Below are positions 26,407-35,496 of a stretch of DNA of 64,000 bases, piece after piece. Below the pieces are notes generated by a model that saw only the letters and a program-made list of their open reading frames with translations, ran no database searches and was not told where the DNA came from. The stretch comes from Alphaproteobacteria bacterium (GTDB lineage Bacteria > Pseudomonadota > Alphaproteobacteria > Rhodobacterales > Rhodobacteraceae). How positions within the stretch are numbered: the first letter of the stretch is position 1; every line of letters starts with the position of its first letter. Where the stretch lies: assembly GCA_030431825.1 (NCBI GenBank), contig JAUIIJ010000017.1, forward strand, positions 21,944-85,943, in the 5' to 3' direction. The translations under genes and the position numbers were made by a program.

Positions 26407-27873
26407 ATGAATTCCATGCCACCCTCGCACCCATTCGATGACGACAAACTCCGTGAAGAATGCGGGATTTTCGGGGTCATCGGCGTGCAGGACGCCTCAA
26501 CCTTCGTTGCCCTCGGATTGCACGCGCTCCAGCATCGCGGGCAGGAGGCCGGCGGCATCGTCAGCCACGATCCGCAGCTTGGCTTCAACCAGGCCCGACG
26601 GTTCGGCTATGTACGTGACAACTTCACCAGCCAGAAAATCATGGAAACCCTGCCCGGTCCGCTGTCGATCGGGCACGTGCGCTACTCGACGTCAGGGAGC
26701 AAGGGGCAGACCGCAATCCGTGACGTACAGCCGTTCTTTGGCGAATTTTCGATGGGCGGCGCGGCGATTGCCCATAACGGCAACATCACCAATGCCAATG
26801 CCCTGCGCCGCGAACTGATCGACCGCGGCTCGATTTTCCAGAGTTCCTCTGACAGCGAATGCATCATTCACCTGATGGCCCGATCCCTGCAACGCAACAT
26901 CCCCGAACGGATGGAAGACGCGCTGCGCCGTGTCGAGGGGGCGTTTTCGGTCGTCGCCATGACCCGGACCAAGCTCATCGGCGTGCGCGATCCGCTGGGT
27001 GTGCGCCCGCTGGTTCTGGGCAAGATCGGCGATGGCTGGGCGCTGAGTTCGGAAACCTGTGCACTCGACATCATCGGCGCGGAATATGTCCGCGAGATCG
27101 AACCCGGCGAGATGGTCGTTATCAACGAGAACGGTGTCGAAAGCCGCTTTCCCTTCAGGCCGCGCAAATCCCGGTTCTGTATCTTCGAACACGTGTATTT
27201 CAGCCGCCCCGACAGCATTCTGGGCGGGCGCAGCGTCTATGAAACCCGCGAGAACATCGGTCGTGAACTTGCCAAGGAAAGCCCGGTGGACGCCGATCTC
27301 GTTTGTCCCGTTCCCGACAGTGGCACGCCTGCGGCGATCGGGTTCTCGCTGCAAAGCGGCATCCCCTATGCGATGGGCATCATTCGCAATCAGTATATGG
27401 GGCGCACCTTCATCGAGCCGACCGAGCAGATCCGCAACATGGGCGTGCGCCTCAAGCTCAACGTCAACCGCGCCCTGATCAGGGACAAGCGCGTCATTCT
27501 CGTCGATGACAGCGTCGTGCGCGGCACCACCAGCCGCAAGATCAAGGAAATGATACTGGATGCAGGGGCACGCGAGGTGCATTTCCGCATCGCCTCGCCG
27601 CCGACGGCCTGGCCGTGCTTTTACGGTGTCGACACACCGCAGCGGGAAAAGCTGCTGGCGGCAACCATGAGCGAAGAGGAAATGTGCGCGCATCTCGCCG
27701 TGGACAGCCTCAAGTTCATCTCGCTGGACGGGCTCTACCGCGCGGTTGGCGAAACAAGTGGCCGCAATGCCGTGACACCGCAATATTGCGATGCCTGTTT
27801 CTCGGGCGAATACCCGGTCGAACCTGCCGACATGCTGGAACAGGGATTTCAGCTGAAGGCCGCCGCCGAGTAA
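26407..27873 (+). CDS. purF: Amidophosphoribosyltransferase
   Basis: First committed enzyme of purine synthesis: PRPP and glutamine to phosphoribosylamine. From ATG 26407 the protein has 488 residues. Cys19 (REECGIFGV) is the N-terminal nucleophile of the glutaminase domain after removal of a short propeptide; the PRPP loop is VILVDDSVVRGTT, and the C-terminal part has PQYCDACFSGEYP. A TTG two codons earlier, at 26401, has GGAG at a better distance and is an alternative start. No PurR-like box was recognised in the 218-base upstream gap. Confidence 0.95.
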   Translation: MNSMPPSHPFDDDKLREECGIFGVIGVQDASTFVALGLHALQHRGQEAGGIVSHDPQLGFNQARRFGYVRDNFTSQKIMETLPGPLSIGHVRYSTSGSKGQTAIRDVQPFFGEFSMGGAAIAHNGNITNANALRRELIDRGSIFQSSSDSECIIHLMARSLQRNIPERMEDALRRVEGAFSVVAMTRTKLIGVRDPLGVRPLVLGKIGDGWALSSETCALDIIGAEYVREIEPGEMVVINENGVESRFPFRPRKSRFCIFEHVYFSRPDSILGGRSVYETRENIGRELAKESPVDADLVCPVPDSGTPAAIGFSLQSGIPYAMGIIRNQYMGRTFIEPTEQIRNMGVRLKLNVNRALIRDKRVILVDDSVVRGTTSRKIKEMILDAGAREVHFRIASPPTAWPCFYGVDTPQREKLLAATMSEEEMCAHLAVDSLKFISLDGLYRAVGETSGRNAVTPQYCDACFSGEYPVEPADMLEQGFQLKAAAE

Positions 27874-28016
27874 CACCGAACCGGGTTGGCAAGTCCCCGC
27901 CGATCCGCAGTGGCGTGTTCGCCGCGCCCACTTTCGCCTGCCTCTGGCCCATGCTAGCCGCTGCGTCCGGGGTGCTGCGGCGCAGCATACCTGACCAACC
28001 GGTCCATGAGGCATTT

Positions 28017-28289
28017 ATGACAAGCAGAAACGAGGCGGGGAAAACGCCTGAACGTGTGGCAAGGATCGCCACCACCGATCGCGCGCTTGCGCGGGGCAAG
28101 ACCGACGTGATCGGCCTTTTTGGTCCGCGCAACAACATGTCTGCGCTGATCCGCACTTCCAGCGGGGCCATCAAGCGTGTCGAAGTTGGCGAAACGCTCA
28201 GCATCGGGCGCATCGTCGCCATCGATGAGAAAGGCGTCATTTTGTCCAAGAACGGCCAGAACCGACGCCTGACCCTGCCCTCGGGCTGA
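28017..28289 (+). CDS. Small PilP/GspC-like domain protein
   Basis: A 90-residue protein without signal peptide or membrane segment. The second half (VIGLFGPRNNMSALIRTSSG, then RVEVGETLSIGRIVAIDEKGVIL, NRRLTL) has the small beta-fold pattern seen in PilP and GspC homology-region domains, which contact secretins; here it stands alone and cytoplasmic by prediction, so that role is doubtful. It is placed between purF and an SDR gene on the same strand. Function unknown. Confidence 0.65.
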   Translation: MTSRNEAGKTPERVARIATTDRALARGKTDVIGLFGPRNNMSALIRTSSGAIKRVEVGETLSIGRIVAIDEKGVILSKNGQNRRLTLPSG

Positions 28290-28331
28290 TCCGGGCTTGA
28301 CCGCCGCGTTTTCCCGGTTCAAAGCGCGCGC

Positions 28332-28967
28332 ATGACACAGACAGCATTGATCACAGGCGCCTCGCGCGGGCTGGGTGCCGCGCTGGCGCAGGCGCTGGCC
28401 CCGACACACCACATCGTGGCCGTCGCCCGCACCACCGGCGCATTGGAAGAGCTCGACGATCACATCCAGGCCGCAGGCGGCAGCGCCACGCTGGCCCCGA
28501 TGGACATCACCGACACCGGGGCCATGCAAACCCTGTGCCGTGGCATCTATGACCGTTGGGGCAAGCTCGACATCTGGCTGCACACGGCCATCCACGCCGC
28601 CCCGCTCAGCCCAGCCAGTTTCGTCGACGCCAGGGATTGGGACAAGTCCGTCGCGGTGAATGCCACGGCGACCTCTACGCTGATCGGCTATGTTGCCCCG
28701 CTTCTGGGAAGCGAAGGGCGCGCGGTGTTCTTTGACGATGACCGGGCAGGCGAGAAATTTTTTGGTGCCTATGGGGCGACCAAGGCGGCACAGATGGCGC
28801 TCGCCCGCAGCTGGGCGGCGGAAACCGTCAAGACCGGCCCCAGGGTTCGGATCCTGTCGCCCCGCCCGATGCCCACCGCCCTCAGGGCCCGCTTCTTTCC
28901 GGGTGAGCCGCGCGACCCCCTGAACGCGCCCGCATCAGAGGCGTCCCGGCTGCTGGCCGAGTTGTGA
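28332..28967 (+). CDS. SDR-family protein with atypical active site
   Basis: A 211-residue short-chain dehydrogenase/reductase-like protein. The cofactor loop TGASRGLG is intact at residues 8-15 and the catalytic pair YGATK is present, but the strand that normally carries the catalytic serine reads [10 protein letters not shown] with no serine, so ordinary reductase chemistry is uncertain. It is shorter than typical 250-residue SDRs at the C-terminus. It lies 106 bases upstream of surE on the same strand. Substrate unknown. Confidence 0.8.
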   Translation: MTQTALITGASRGLGAALAQALAPTHHIVAVARTTGALEELDDHIQAAGGSATLAPMDITDTGAMQTLCRGIYDRWGKLDIWLHTAIHAAPLSPASFVDARDWDKSVAVNATATSTLIGYVAPLLGSEGRAVFFDDDRAGEKFFGAYGATKAAQMALARSWAAETVKTGPRVRILSPRPMPTALRARFFPGEPRDPLNAPASEASRLLAEL

Positions 28968-29073
28968 GCGCAGCGATCTTGCCGCAGCCCGGCATTATCG
29001 TGGCGCAAACGGCGGCGCTCGCTTGCCCGGTGACGACACGGCCACTATCAAGAGCGTGGAGGGACAGGCAAAT

Positions 29074-29856
29074 ATGCGTATTCTGATCACCAACGACGAC
29101 GGCATCAACGCGCCGGGCCTCGAGGTTCTGAGCGCGATCGCGGCGGATCTGGCCGGGCCGGACGGAGAAGTCTGGACCGTGGCACCGGCGTTCGAACAAT
29201 CCGGCGTCGCCCATTGCATCAGCTATACACATCCGATGATGATCGCACAGATGGGCGAACGTCGCTTTGCCGCCGAGGGCAGCCCGGCCGACTGCGTGAT
29301 GGCCGGCCTGCACGAGGTCATGAAAGACGCGCGTCCCGAGCTTGTGCTGTCGGGGGTGAACCGGGGCAACAACTCGGCAGAGAATGCGCTCTATTCCGGC
29401 ACGCTGGGTGGCGCGATGGAGGCGGCCCTGCAAGGGCTTCCGGCGATCGCGCTGTCGCAATATTACGGCCCGCGCAACAGCGATCTCGACAATCCGTTCG
29501 ACGCGGCCGCCGTGCATGGCGCGGATGTGGTACGCAGGATTCTCGCCGCAAACCCGGATCAGGGTGACGACTACCGCCTGTTCTTCAACGTGAACTTCCC
29601 GCCCGTCCCGGCCCGCGAGGTTCTGGGCACGCGGGTCACGACCCAGGGCTATCGCCGCGGTGTGCATTTCGGAGTCGAGCCGCATAATGCGCCATCGGGG
29701 CGCCGCTTCCTGTGGATCAAGGGCGGCAATCAGCACGTGCGCACCGAACCCGGGTCGGACGCCCATGCGAATCTCGATGGCTATGTCTCGGTCACCCCGA
29801 TGCGCGCGGATCTGACCGCCCATGATGCACTGGAGGCGCTGAAAGCCATCGAATGA
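29074..29856 (+). CDS. surE: 5'/3'-nucleotidase SurE
   Basis: Metal-dependent phosphatase of nucleoside monophosphates, linked with stationary-phase survival. The 260 residues start [11 protein letters not shown], with metal ligands Asp8 and Asp9, and continue with the family motifs [13 protein letters not shown] and [21 protein letters not shown] at 29074 was chosen because it begins this conserved N-terminus; an upstream start would add 17 unrelated residues. The stop overlaps the pcm start (ATGA), the classical surE-pcm coupling. Confidence 0.96.
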   Translation: MRILITNDDGINAPGLEVLSAIAADLAGPDGEVWTVAPAFEQSGVAHCISYTHPMMIAQMGERRFAAEGSPADCVMAGLHEVMKDARPELVLSGVNRGNNSAENALYSGTLGGAMEAALQGLPAIALSQYYGPRNSDLDNPFDAAAVHGADVVRRILAANPDQGDDYRLFFNVNFPPVPAREVLGTRVTTQGYRRGVHFGVEPHNAPSGRRFLWIKGGNQHVRTEPGSDAHANLDGYVSVTPMRADLTAHDALEALKAIE

Positions 29857-30500
29857 CCGGTCCGGAACCCGAAACCAAGATGCAGTTCCTGTTCGCCCTG
29901 CGCTCGCGCGGGGTGACCGACAAGCGCGTGTTGCAAGCCATGGAAGAGATCGACCGTGGCGTGTTTGTACGCGGCCTTTTTGCCAACCGGTCCTATGATG
30001 ACATGCCCCTGCCCATTGCCTGCGGACAAACGATCAGCCAGCCGTCGGTTGTCGGGCTGATGACGCAGGCGCTGCAACTCAGCCCGCGGGACAAGGTGCT
30101 CGAGGTCGGGACCGGCTCGGGATACCAGGCGGCGATCCTGTCGCGGCTGGTGCGCCGGGTCTATACCGTGGACCGGCACGCCCGGCTGGTCCGCGAAGCC
30201 AATGAAGCATTTTCCGCCCTGAACCTGAGCAACATCACCGCGATGACTGCGGACGGGTCCTTTGGCCTGCCCGAACAGGCCCCGTTTGACCGCATCATCG
30301 TGACCGCCGCCGCCGAAGACCCTCCCGGCCCGCTCTTGGCCCAGCTCAAGATCGACGGTATCATGGTGGTGCCGGTGGGCCAGTCGGATGCGGTGCAGAC
30401 CCTGATCCGCGTCCTGCGCACCAGCACCGGCTATGAATACGAAGAAATCAGACCCGTCCGTTTCGTGCCCCTGCTTGAGGGTCTCGGCAAGGACGGATGA
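29853..30500 (+). CDS. pcm: Protein-L-isoaspartate O-methyltransferase
   Basis: Repairs isoaspartyl residues in aged proteins by methylation from S-adenosylmethionine. The 215-residue protein carries ACGQTISQP (residues 56-64), the SAM-binding [13 protein letters not shown] (about 82-94), and the closing family motif RFVPLLEG. Coupled to surE by a 4-base overlap and followed after 73 bases by the NlpD-like gene, the same order as in many proteobacteria. Confidence 0.95.
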   Translation: MTGPEPETKMQFLFALRSRGVTDKRVLQAMEEIDRGVFVRGLFANRSYDDMPLPIACGQTISQPSVVGLMTQALQLSPRDKVLEVGTGSGYQAAILSRLVRRVYTVDRHARLVREANEAFSALNLSNITAMTADGSFGLPEQAPFDRIIVTAAAEDPPGPLLAQLKIDGIMVVPVGQSDAVQTLIRVLRTSTGYEYEEIRPVRFVPLLEGLGKDG

Positions 30501-30573
30501 ACAGGAAAAGCAACACGAACTGCACCCCCCGAACCCCCGCACACAGACAGGGGAAGACTTTGAGGACAACGAG

Positions 30574-31725
30574 ATGGCAAATCCCCTAGGACTGACTTCG
30601 GCCCGGCTATTGGGCGCGGTGGCTGCGGCTGCGTTGCTGGCCGGTTGCAACGGGCCTCTTGATTACGACCTGCGCGGCCAGCTCGGTGCCTTCAACACCA
30701 CCAACGCCGCCCGCAACGTCACCGCGAGCAGGCCCGCGCCCGATGCGCGCGGGATCATTTCCTATCCCAACTATCAGGTGGCCGTCGCGCGGCGCGGCGA
30801 CACCATCAACGATGTCGCAGCCCGCGTGGGCCTGCCCGCTGCCGAACTGGCAAAATACAACGGCATCGACCAGAGCGCGACATTGCGCGACGGCGAGATC
30901 ATCGCCCTGCCCCGTCGTGTCGCCGAGCCTGCCGGAACGGTGGATATCGCCACGCTCGCAGGTGATGCGATCAATAACGCCCCGGACACGTCGCAGGTCC
31001 AGACCAGCACCCTGCCCCCCGCGAGCGCCCCGGCAACACCCGCACCCGTGACCAAGACCGAACCGCTGCGGCACAAGGTGGTGCGCGGGGAAACCGCCTA
31101 TACGATTTCGCGGCTTTACAACGTGTCCGTCAAATCACTGGGTGAGTGGAACGGGCTTGGCCCGGATTTCGCCATTCGCGAAGGACAATACCTGCTGATC
31201 CCCGTCGCCGGCGCAAGCAATCCGAACCGAAGCGCGAGCGCGGTGACCCAGCCGGGCAGCGGCTCGCCGACACCGACCCCGCCAAGCGCAACCGCGCCCC
31301 TTCCCGACGAAAAGGTCGCGGCGAACGCGCCGGAGCCGCAGAAAACCGATGTCGGAACCCCCACGCAAACCAGCAACGCCGCCATGGCGTTCCCGTTGCA
31401 GGGCAAGATTATCCGCACCTACTCCAAGGGGCGCAATGAAGGGATCGACATTGCAGGCAGCCCGGGCACATCGGTCACCGCCGCCGCCAGCGGCTCGGTC
31501 GCGGCAATCACCCAGGACGCGGATCAGGTGCCGATCGTCGTCGTGCGCCATCCCGACAACCTGCTGACGGTTTATGCCAATGTGGACAAGATCGCCGTGA
31601 AGAAGGGCGACAGCGTCAAGCGGGGACAAAAACTCGCGCAACTGCGCAGCGGCGAGGATTCATACGTGCATTTCGAGGTCCGCGACGGGTTCGAGAGCGT
31701 CGATCCCATGCCTTATCTGGAATAA
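30574..31725 (+). CDS. NlpD-like lipoprotein with two LysM and a degenerate LytM domain
   Basis: A 383-residue outer-envelope lipoprotein. The signal peptide ends in the lipobox LLAGC (Cys about residue 25). Two LysM domains follow (about residues 67-112 and 167-212), then a Pro/Thr/Ala-rich linker and a C-terminal LytM/M23 domain (about residue 270 onward). In the LytM part the zinc site is broken: the usual HxGID reads NEGID and the HxH motif reads YVH, so it should not cut peptidoglycan but activate an amidase, as E. coli NlpD does for AmiC. ATG at 30574 begins the signal peptide. It follows surE and pcm. Confidence 0.9.
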   Translation: MANPLGLTSARLLGAVAAAALLAGCNGPLDYDLRGQLGAFNTTNAARNVTASRPAPDARGIISYPNYQVAVARRGDTINDVAARVGLPAAELAKYNGIDQSATLRDGEIIALPRRVAEPAGTVDIATLAGDAINNAPDTSQVQTSTLPPASAPATPAPVTKTEPLRHKVVRGETAYTISRLYNVSVKSLGEWNGLGPDFAIREGQYLLIPVAGASNPNRSASAVTQPGSGSPTPTPPSATAPLPDEKVAANAPEPQKTDVGTPTQTSNAAMAFPLQGKIIRTYSKGRNEGIDIAGSPGTSVTAAASGSVAAITQDADQVPIVVVRHPDNLLTVYANVDKIAVKKGDSVKRGQKLAQLRSGEDSYVHFEVRDGFESVDPMPYLE

Positions 31726-31804
31726 CCCTGCCGACTGCACAAATCCCGCTTGACCATTGTCCGGGCAACTTCACTATAGGTAGAGTGAAACCGAAGGAAA
31801 TCGC

Positions 31805-32149
31805 ATGATGAAGTACTCCGTTCTTCTCGGCCTTGCCGTCGTCTCTCTCCCGGTTGCCGCCGCGGCACAGGATTGCCGGTGGTCCGGCGGCTCCTACCGT
31901 GGTCAGGAAATGCCTTTTGAGGCGCGGATCGACGTCAACGCCGATTGCTCTGAAATGACCATGACGTCCTCGGGCAATGATGGCGTGCAACCGACCGATG
32001 TCGCGCAGACCTTTCCGCTGAGCGATGGCAAGCACGGGTGGGTTGCCGACGTCAACGGCGTCAACGCCACGCTCGCAAGAGACGGTGATTTCGTGACCTT
32101 CTTTGGCGAGGGGATTGACGTCCGCCTCGAAATGCACCCCGTGCAGTGA
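31805..32149 (+). CDS. Small secreted protein of unknown function
   Basis: A 114-residue protein with a clear signal peptide cleaved after AAAA (about residue 21), leaving a mature beta-rich domain of about 93 residues with two cysteines (DCRW and ADCSEM) that could form a disulphide. No family recognised. GAAGGAA precedes two adjacent ATGs; I used the first. It stands between the NlpD-like gene and the convergent ATPase gene. Confidence 0.7.
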   Translation: MMKYSVLLGLAVVSLPVAAAAQDCRWSGGSYRGQEMPFEARIDVNADCSEMTMTSSGNDGVQPTDVAQTFPLSDGKHGWVADVNGVNATLARDGDFVTFFGEGIDVRLEMHPVQ

Positions 32150-32202
32150 TCGTTTGACGCTGGTCGCGCCCCGGTTCGGGGATCTGGACGGACAAACGCC
32201 CG

Positions 32203-33045
32203 TCAGGTCAGGCTGACACGGTGCCGACCGGCGAGATCGGTAAAGAACTGCCACGCCACGCGGCCTGAGCGCGCGCCTCGGGTCGCCTGCCATTCAATCG
32301 CCTCTGCACGCAGCGTTTCCGGATCGGCTTCGACCCCGTATTCGGCGCAATAACGGTCGATCATCGCCAGGTATTCGTCCTGGGTACAGGGATGAAAACC
32401 CAGCCAAAGCCCGAACCGGTCGCTGAGCGAAACCTTTTCCTCGACCGCCTCGGACGGGTTTATGGCACTGGACCGCTCGTTTTCGATCATGTCGCGCGGC
32501 ATCAGGTGGCGGCGATTGCTGGTCGCGTAGAACGCGACATTCTCGGGCCTGCCCTCGATCCCCCCGTCCAGCACCGCCTTGAGGCTCTTGTAATGCTGGT
32601 CGTCATGGGAAAACGACAGATCGTCACAGAACAGCAGGAACCTGTAAGGCGCTGCCCGCAGATGGTTCAGCAGGCGGCTGACGCTGGGCAGATCCTCGCG
32701 CTGCAATTCCACCAGCTTGAGGCCCGGATGGTCGTGCAGCACCTCGGCATGGATCGCCTTGACCAGGCTCGACTTGCCCATGCCGCGCGCCCCCCAGAGA
32801 AGCGCGTTGTTGGCAGCGTAGCCCCCGGCAAAACGGCGCGTGTTGTCCAGCAACGTGTCGCGCGCGCGGTCGATCCCCACCAGAAGACCCAGCCCAACCC
32901 GGCTCACCTGTGGCACCGGTTCCAGCCTGTCGGGTTCCACATGCCAGACAAAGGCACTGGCAATATCGAAATCCGGGGCTGGCATCGGAGCCGGCGACAT
33001 CCGTTCAAGTGCCGCGGCAATCCGGTCCATCGGGTCATTGATCAC
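32203..33045 (-). CDS. DUF815-family AAA ATPase coupled to tatC
   Basis: A 280-residue P-loop ATPase of the DUF815 family. Walker A is GARGMGKSS near residue 82, and LLFCDDLSF is a Walker-B-like strand; the stretch YATSNRRHLMPRDM contains the usual sensor region. Function of the family is not established. Its ATG overlaps the tatC stop by four bases, making it the fourth gene of the tat operon, so co-expression with the Tat translocase is likely, though a role in export is only inference. Confidence 0.85.
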   Translation of the reverse strand: MINDPMDRIAAALERMSPAPMPAPDFDIASAFVWHVEPDRLEPVPQVSRVGLGLLVGIDRARDTLLDNTRRFAGGYAANNALLWGARGMGKSSLVKAIHAEVLHDHPGLKLVELQREDLPSVSRLLNHLRAAPYRFLLFCDDLSFSHDDQHYKSLKAVLDGGIEGRPENVAFYATSNRRHLMPRDMIENERSSAINPSEAVEEKVSLSDRFGLWLGFHPCTQDEYLAMIDRYCAEYGVEADPETLRAEAIEWQATRGARSGRVAWQFFTDLAGRHRVSLT

Positions 33046-33920
33046 TTGTTGTCTTCCTCGTCCAGTCCCGCCATCGCCGCATCCGCCAGGTCCTCGTCAT
33101 CATAATAGCCGTCGGCCCGCAACTGTTCCTCGCGCTTGGTCTCGACCCGGCGGACCAGGAAGATCGAAATCTCGTACAGGCCGTACACCACGGTGAACAG
33201 GATGATCTGGGTAATGACATCGGGCGGCGTGACAAGGGCCGCAAGCACGAGAATGCCCACAACCGCGTATTTGCGCACGTTGCCAAGGCCATCCGAACTG
33301 ACCAGCCCCGCCTTTCCCATCAGGGTCAGCAGCACCGGCAGCTGAAAGCAGAGACCGAAGGCGACGATGAACTTGATGGTCAGGTTCAGATATTCCTGCG
33401 CGCTGCCCTGAAATACCACGCTCAGCGGCGCGATGACCTCGCCGGTCAGGGCCTCGCCCTCGGCACCGAATTGCTGAAAGCCCAGGAAGAAATCATAGGC
33501 GAGCGGCGTCACGACGTAAAAGGCAAAACCAGCACCCAGCAGGAACATGAACGGAGACGCCACGAGGAACGGCAGGAACGCGCCCTTTTCTGACTTGTAG
33601 AGCCCCGGCGCCACGAACCGCCACATCTGCAGGCCGATATAAGGAAAGGCCAGCAGGAAGCCGCCCAGAAGCGACACCTTGATCGCGACAAAGAAGCCTT
33701 CCTGCGGGCTGATGAAGATCAGGTCGCAATCCTGCCCCCGCTCGGCCAGAACCTGGCACAGTGGCGCGGTCAGGAAGTTGAAGATCGGCGTCGCGACGGT
33801 GAAACAGGCGACCATGCCGATGAGAAAGGCAACAACCGAATGGATGAGCCTGCTGCGCAATTCGGCCAGATGCTCGATCAGCGGCGCGCTGCTGTCGTCT
33901 ATTTCGTCGGTCTGGCTCAT
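33042..33920 (-). CDS. tatC: Twin-arginine translocase subunit TatC
   Basis: Six-segment inner-membrane receptor for twin-arginine signal peptides. The 292 residues open with the conserved [14 protein letters not shown] and continue with [19 protein letters not shown] and [19 protein letters not shown] charged C-terminal tail of about 40 residues, rich in Asp, Glu and Arg, is longer than in E. coli. Its start overlaps the tatB stop, and the DUF815 ATPase follows with the same 4-base overlap. Confidence 0.96.
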   Translation of the reverse strand: MSQTDEIDDSSAPLIEHLAELRSRLIHSVVAFLIGMVACFTVATPIFNFLTAPLCQVLAERGQDCDLIFISPQEGFFVAIKVSLLGGFLLAFPYIGLQMWRFVAPGLYKSEKGAFLPFLVASPFMFLLGAGFAFYVVTPLAYDFFLGFQQFGAEGEALTGEVIAPLSVVFQGSAQEYLNLTIKFIVAFGLCFQLPVLLTLMGKAGLVSSDGLGNVRKYAVVGILVLAALVTPPDVITQIILFTVVYGLYEISIFLVRRVETKREEQLRADGYYDDEDLADAAMAGLDEEDNK

Positions 33921-34396
33921 GTCTTGCTTTCCGGGCTGTCCGTCAGTGCGGCCTCGGCCGCATCCGCGCGGGCTTGCGCTTCGGCCGCCTCGCGCTTCAA
34001 CCTGTCTGCCGCGGCACGGGCGGTGGCGGCCTGAATCTTCCTGGCCTGTTCCGCGCGCTCTTCGGCAAGCTTCCCGGTTTCACTGCCAGACTCGTATTTC
34101 TTGGGATCGAGCTTGGTCGGATTGAGGCTGTCGGTCAGTTCGCGCGTCGCGTCCTTGACACCGTCCATCACGCTCGACATCGGGTTGGTCGCCGATTTCA
34201 TGCCCTTGGCCACGTCCCGAATACCCGATTCGTCCGCAGCTTCGTGCATGGCGCTGGAAAACTCGCGTGCCATCCCCTTGGCCTTGCCAACGAACCGTCC
34301 CACGTTGCGAAACAGCACGGGCAGGTCCTTTGGCCCGACCACGATCAGCGCCACGATGCCAATGACCAGCAACTCGGTCCAGCCCAGATCGAACAT
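33917..34396 (-). CDS. tatB: Twin-arginine translocase subunit TatB
   Basis: Single-pass subunit that forms the substrate receptor with TatC. The 159 residues show the N-terminal membrane segment and hinge [25 protein letters not shown] in two parts (membrane helix 5-21, GPKDLP 21-26), an amphipathic helix, and a long Ala/Glu/Lys-rich cytoplasmic tail (from about residue 105) of low complexity. Six bases separate it from tatA and it overlaps tatC by four. Confidence 0.94.
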   Translation of the reverse strand: MFDLGWTELLVIGIVALIVVGPKDLPVLFRNVGRFVGKAKGMAREFSSAMHEAADESGIRDVAKGMKSATNPMSSVMDGVKDATRELTDSLNPTKLDPKKYESGSETGKLAEERAEQARKIQAATARAAADRLKREAAEAQARADAAEAALTDSPESKT

Positions 34397-34402
34397 GCGG
34401 TG

Positions 34403-34618
34403 TTACGCCTTGTCCTTGTCGGTTTCCGGAGTCACGTCGCGGGCCAGCTCGGACGGGTCTTCGTCATCCTCTTTCTGGCCTTCGCTGATGCCCTTCTTGA
34501 ACGATGTTATTCCCTTGCCCACTTCGCCCATCAGCGAGCTGATCTTGCCCCGGCCAAACAGCACCAGCACGACGATTGCAATCAGCAAGATGCCGGGAAG
34601 GCCAATATTGTTCAACAT
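34403..34618 (-). CDS. tatA: Twin-arginine translocase subunit TatA
   Basis: Pore-forming subunit of the Tat exporter. From ATG 34618 the protein has 71 residues: membrane helix [20 protein letters not shown] with the FGRGK hinge, amphipathic helix ([18 protein letters not shown]) and an acidic tail. An earlier in-frame ATG would add 12 residues ahead of the helix, but GGAG near the chosen start and the family N-terminus favour 34618. First gene of tatABC-ATPase; the promoter should lie in the 215-base gap shared with the divergent regulator. Confidence 0.94.
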   Translation of the reverse strand: MLNNIGLPGILLIAIVVLVLFGRGKISSLMGEVGKGITSFKKGISEGQKEDDEDPSELARDVTPETDKDKA

Positions 34619-34775
34619 GTCCGTCTCCTCAGATTCGTGCAGGTCGCGAGTCATCGTCGCGCTGCAAATTCATCCGTTTTCTAAGCGCCGCCGCGCCTCC
34701 ACAAAAGCCGCATCGGCCCGAAAGTGGCGCAGGTCGTGCCCTTCGCCTGCGGAAAACCGGCAGCGCGCGGCACTC

Positions 34776-34793
34776 CTGACATGTTTTTGTCAG
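34776..34793 (+). promoter_or_regulatory. Inverted repeat, candidate YafY-type operator
   Basis: CTGACA-N6-TGTCAG, a perfect 6+6 dyad, 40 bases before the start of the WYL regulator gene. TGACA/TGTCA dyads are frequent in front of YafY-type regulators, so this is a candidate autoregulatory site; binding is inference. Confidence 0.45.
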
Positions 34794-34833
34794 TTTTGAT
34801 GGACAATGCAGCCCCCTCGTGCCACCAAGCCGC

Positions 34834-35496
34834 ATGGCCCGCACCGACCGACTTGTGACCCTGATCAACCTGCTGCGTGACGGAGCGTTGCACCGCGCGC
34901 AGGATCTTGCCCCCGTGCTGGGAGTTTCGGTGCGCACCGTCTATCGCGACATGGATCGCCTGCTTGCCGCCGGCGTCCCGATACAGGGCACGCCCGGTAC
35001 CGGCTACAGGATGGCCGATACCATCGCGCTGCCGCCGCTGCAGTTGTCGCCGGCGGAACTCGAGGTGTTGCACCTGGGGATTGCCATCGTATCCGAGGCC
35101 GCCGACCCCGCGCTCAGCGCCGCGGCGCAGACCCTGACGCAAAAGATCGACATGGCGCTGCCGGCCGAAACCGTCGCCGAGGCGGATGCATGGAAAACCG
35201 CGCTGACCCCGCTGGCCAACGCGGCGCGTGGCCTGTCGCACATGGTCAGCCTGCGCAGCGCCATCGCCGGACGGCAAAAGCTGCGCCTGTCCTACCGCGA
35301 CACGGCAGAGCAGACCCGGCACGACACGATCCGTCCGCTGAAACTCGAAAGCTGGGGGCGGGTCTGGCTGCTGACCGCCTGGAGCGAGACCGACGGAAAG
35401 TTCCGTGATTTCCGCGTCGACCTGATCGAAGCCGCTGCCCCCTTGCCCGAGCTGTTCGCCGACGAGCCGGGCAAGCGCCTGTCCGACCGCGTCTGA
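34834..35496 (+). CDS. YafY-type HTH/WYL transcriptional regulator
   Basis: A 220-residue regulator: N-terminal helix-turn-helix (about residues 5-55, RLVTLINLLRDG and GVSVRTVYRDMDRLLAAGVP) and a C-terminal ligand-sensing WYL domain, in which the canonical W-Y-L is represented by LESWGRVWLLTAW. ATG 34834 is preferred; a GTG five codons earlier is possible. A TGACA/TGTCA dyad lies just upstream. Its stop TGA abuts the stop of the convergent ABC ATPase gene (TGATCA). The target gene is not obvious; usually such regulators control a neighbour. Confidence 0.88.
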   Translation: MARTDRLVTLINLLRDGALHRAQDLAPVLGVSVRTVYRDMDRLLAAGVPIQGTPGTGYRMADTIALPPLQLSPAELEVLHLGIAIVSEAADPALSAAAQTLTQKIDMALPAETVAEADAWKTALTPLANAARGLSHMVSLRSAIAGRQKLRLSYRDTAEQTRHDTIRPLKLESWGRVWLLTAWSETDGKFRDFRVDLIEAAAPLPELFADEPGKRLSDRV

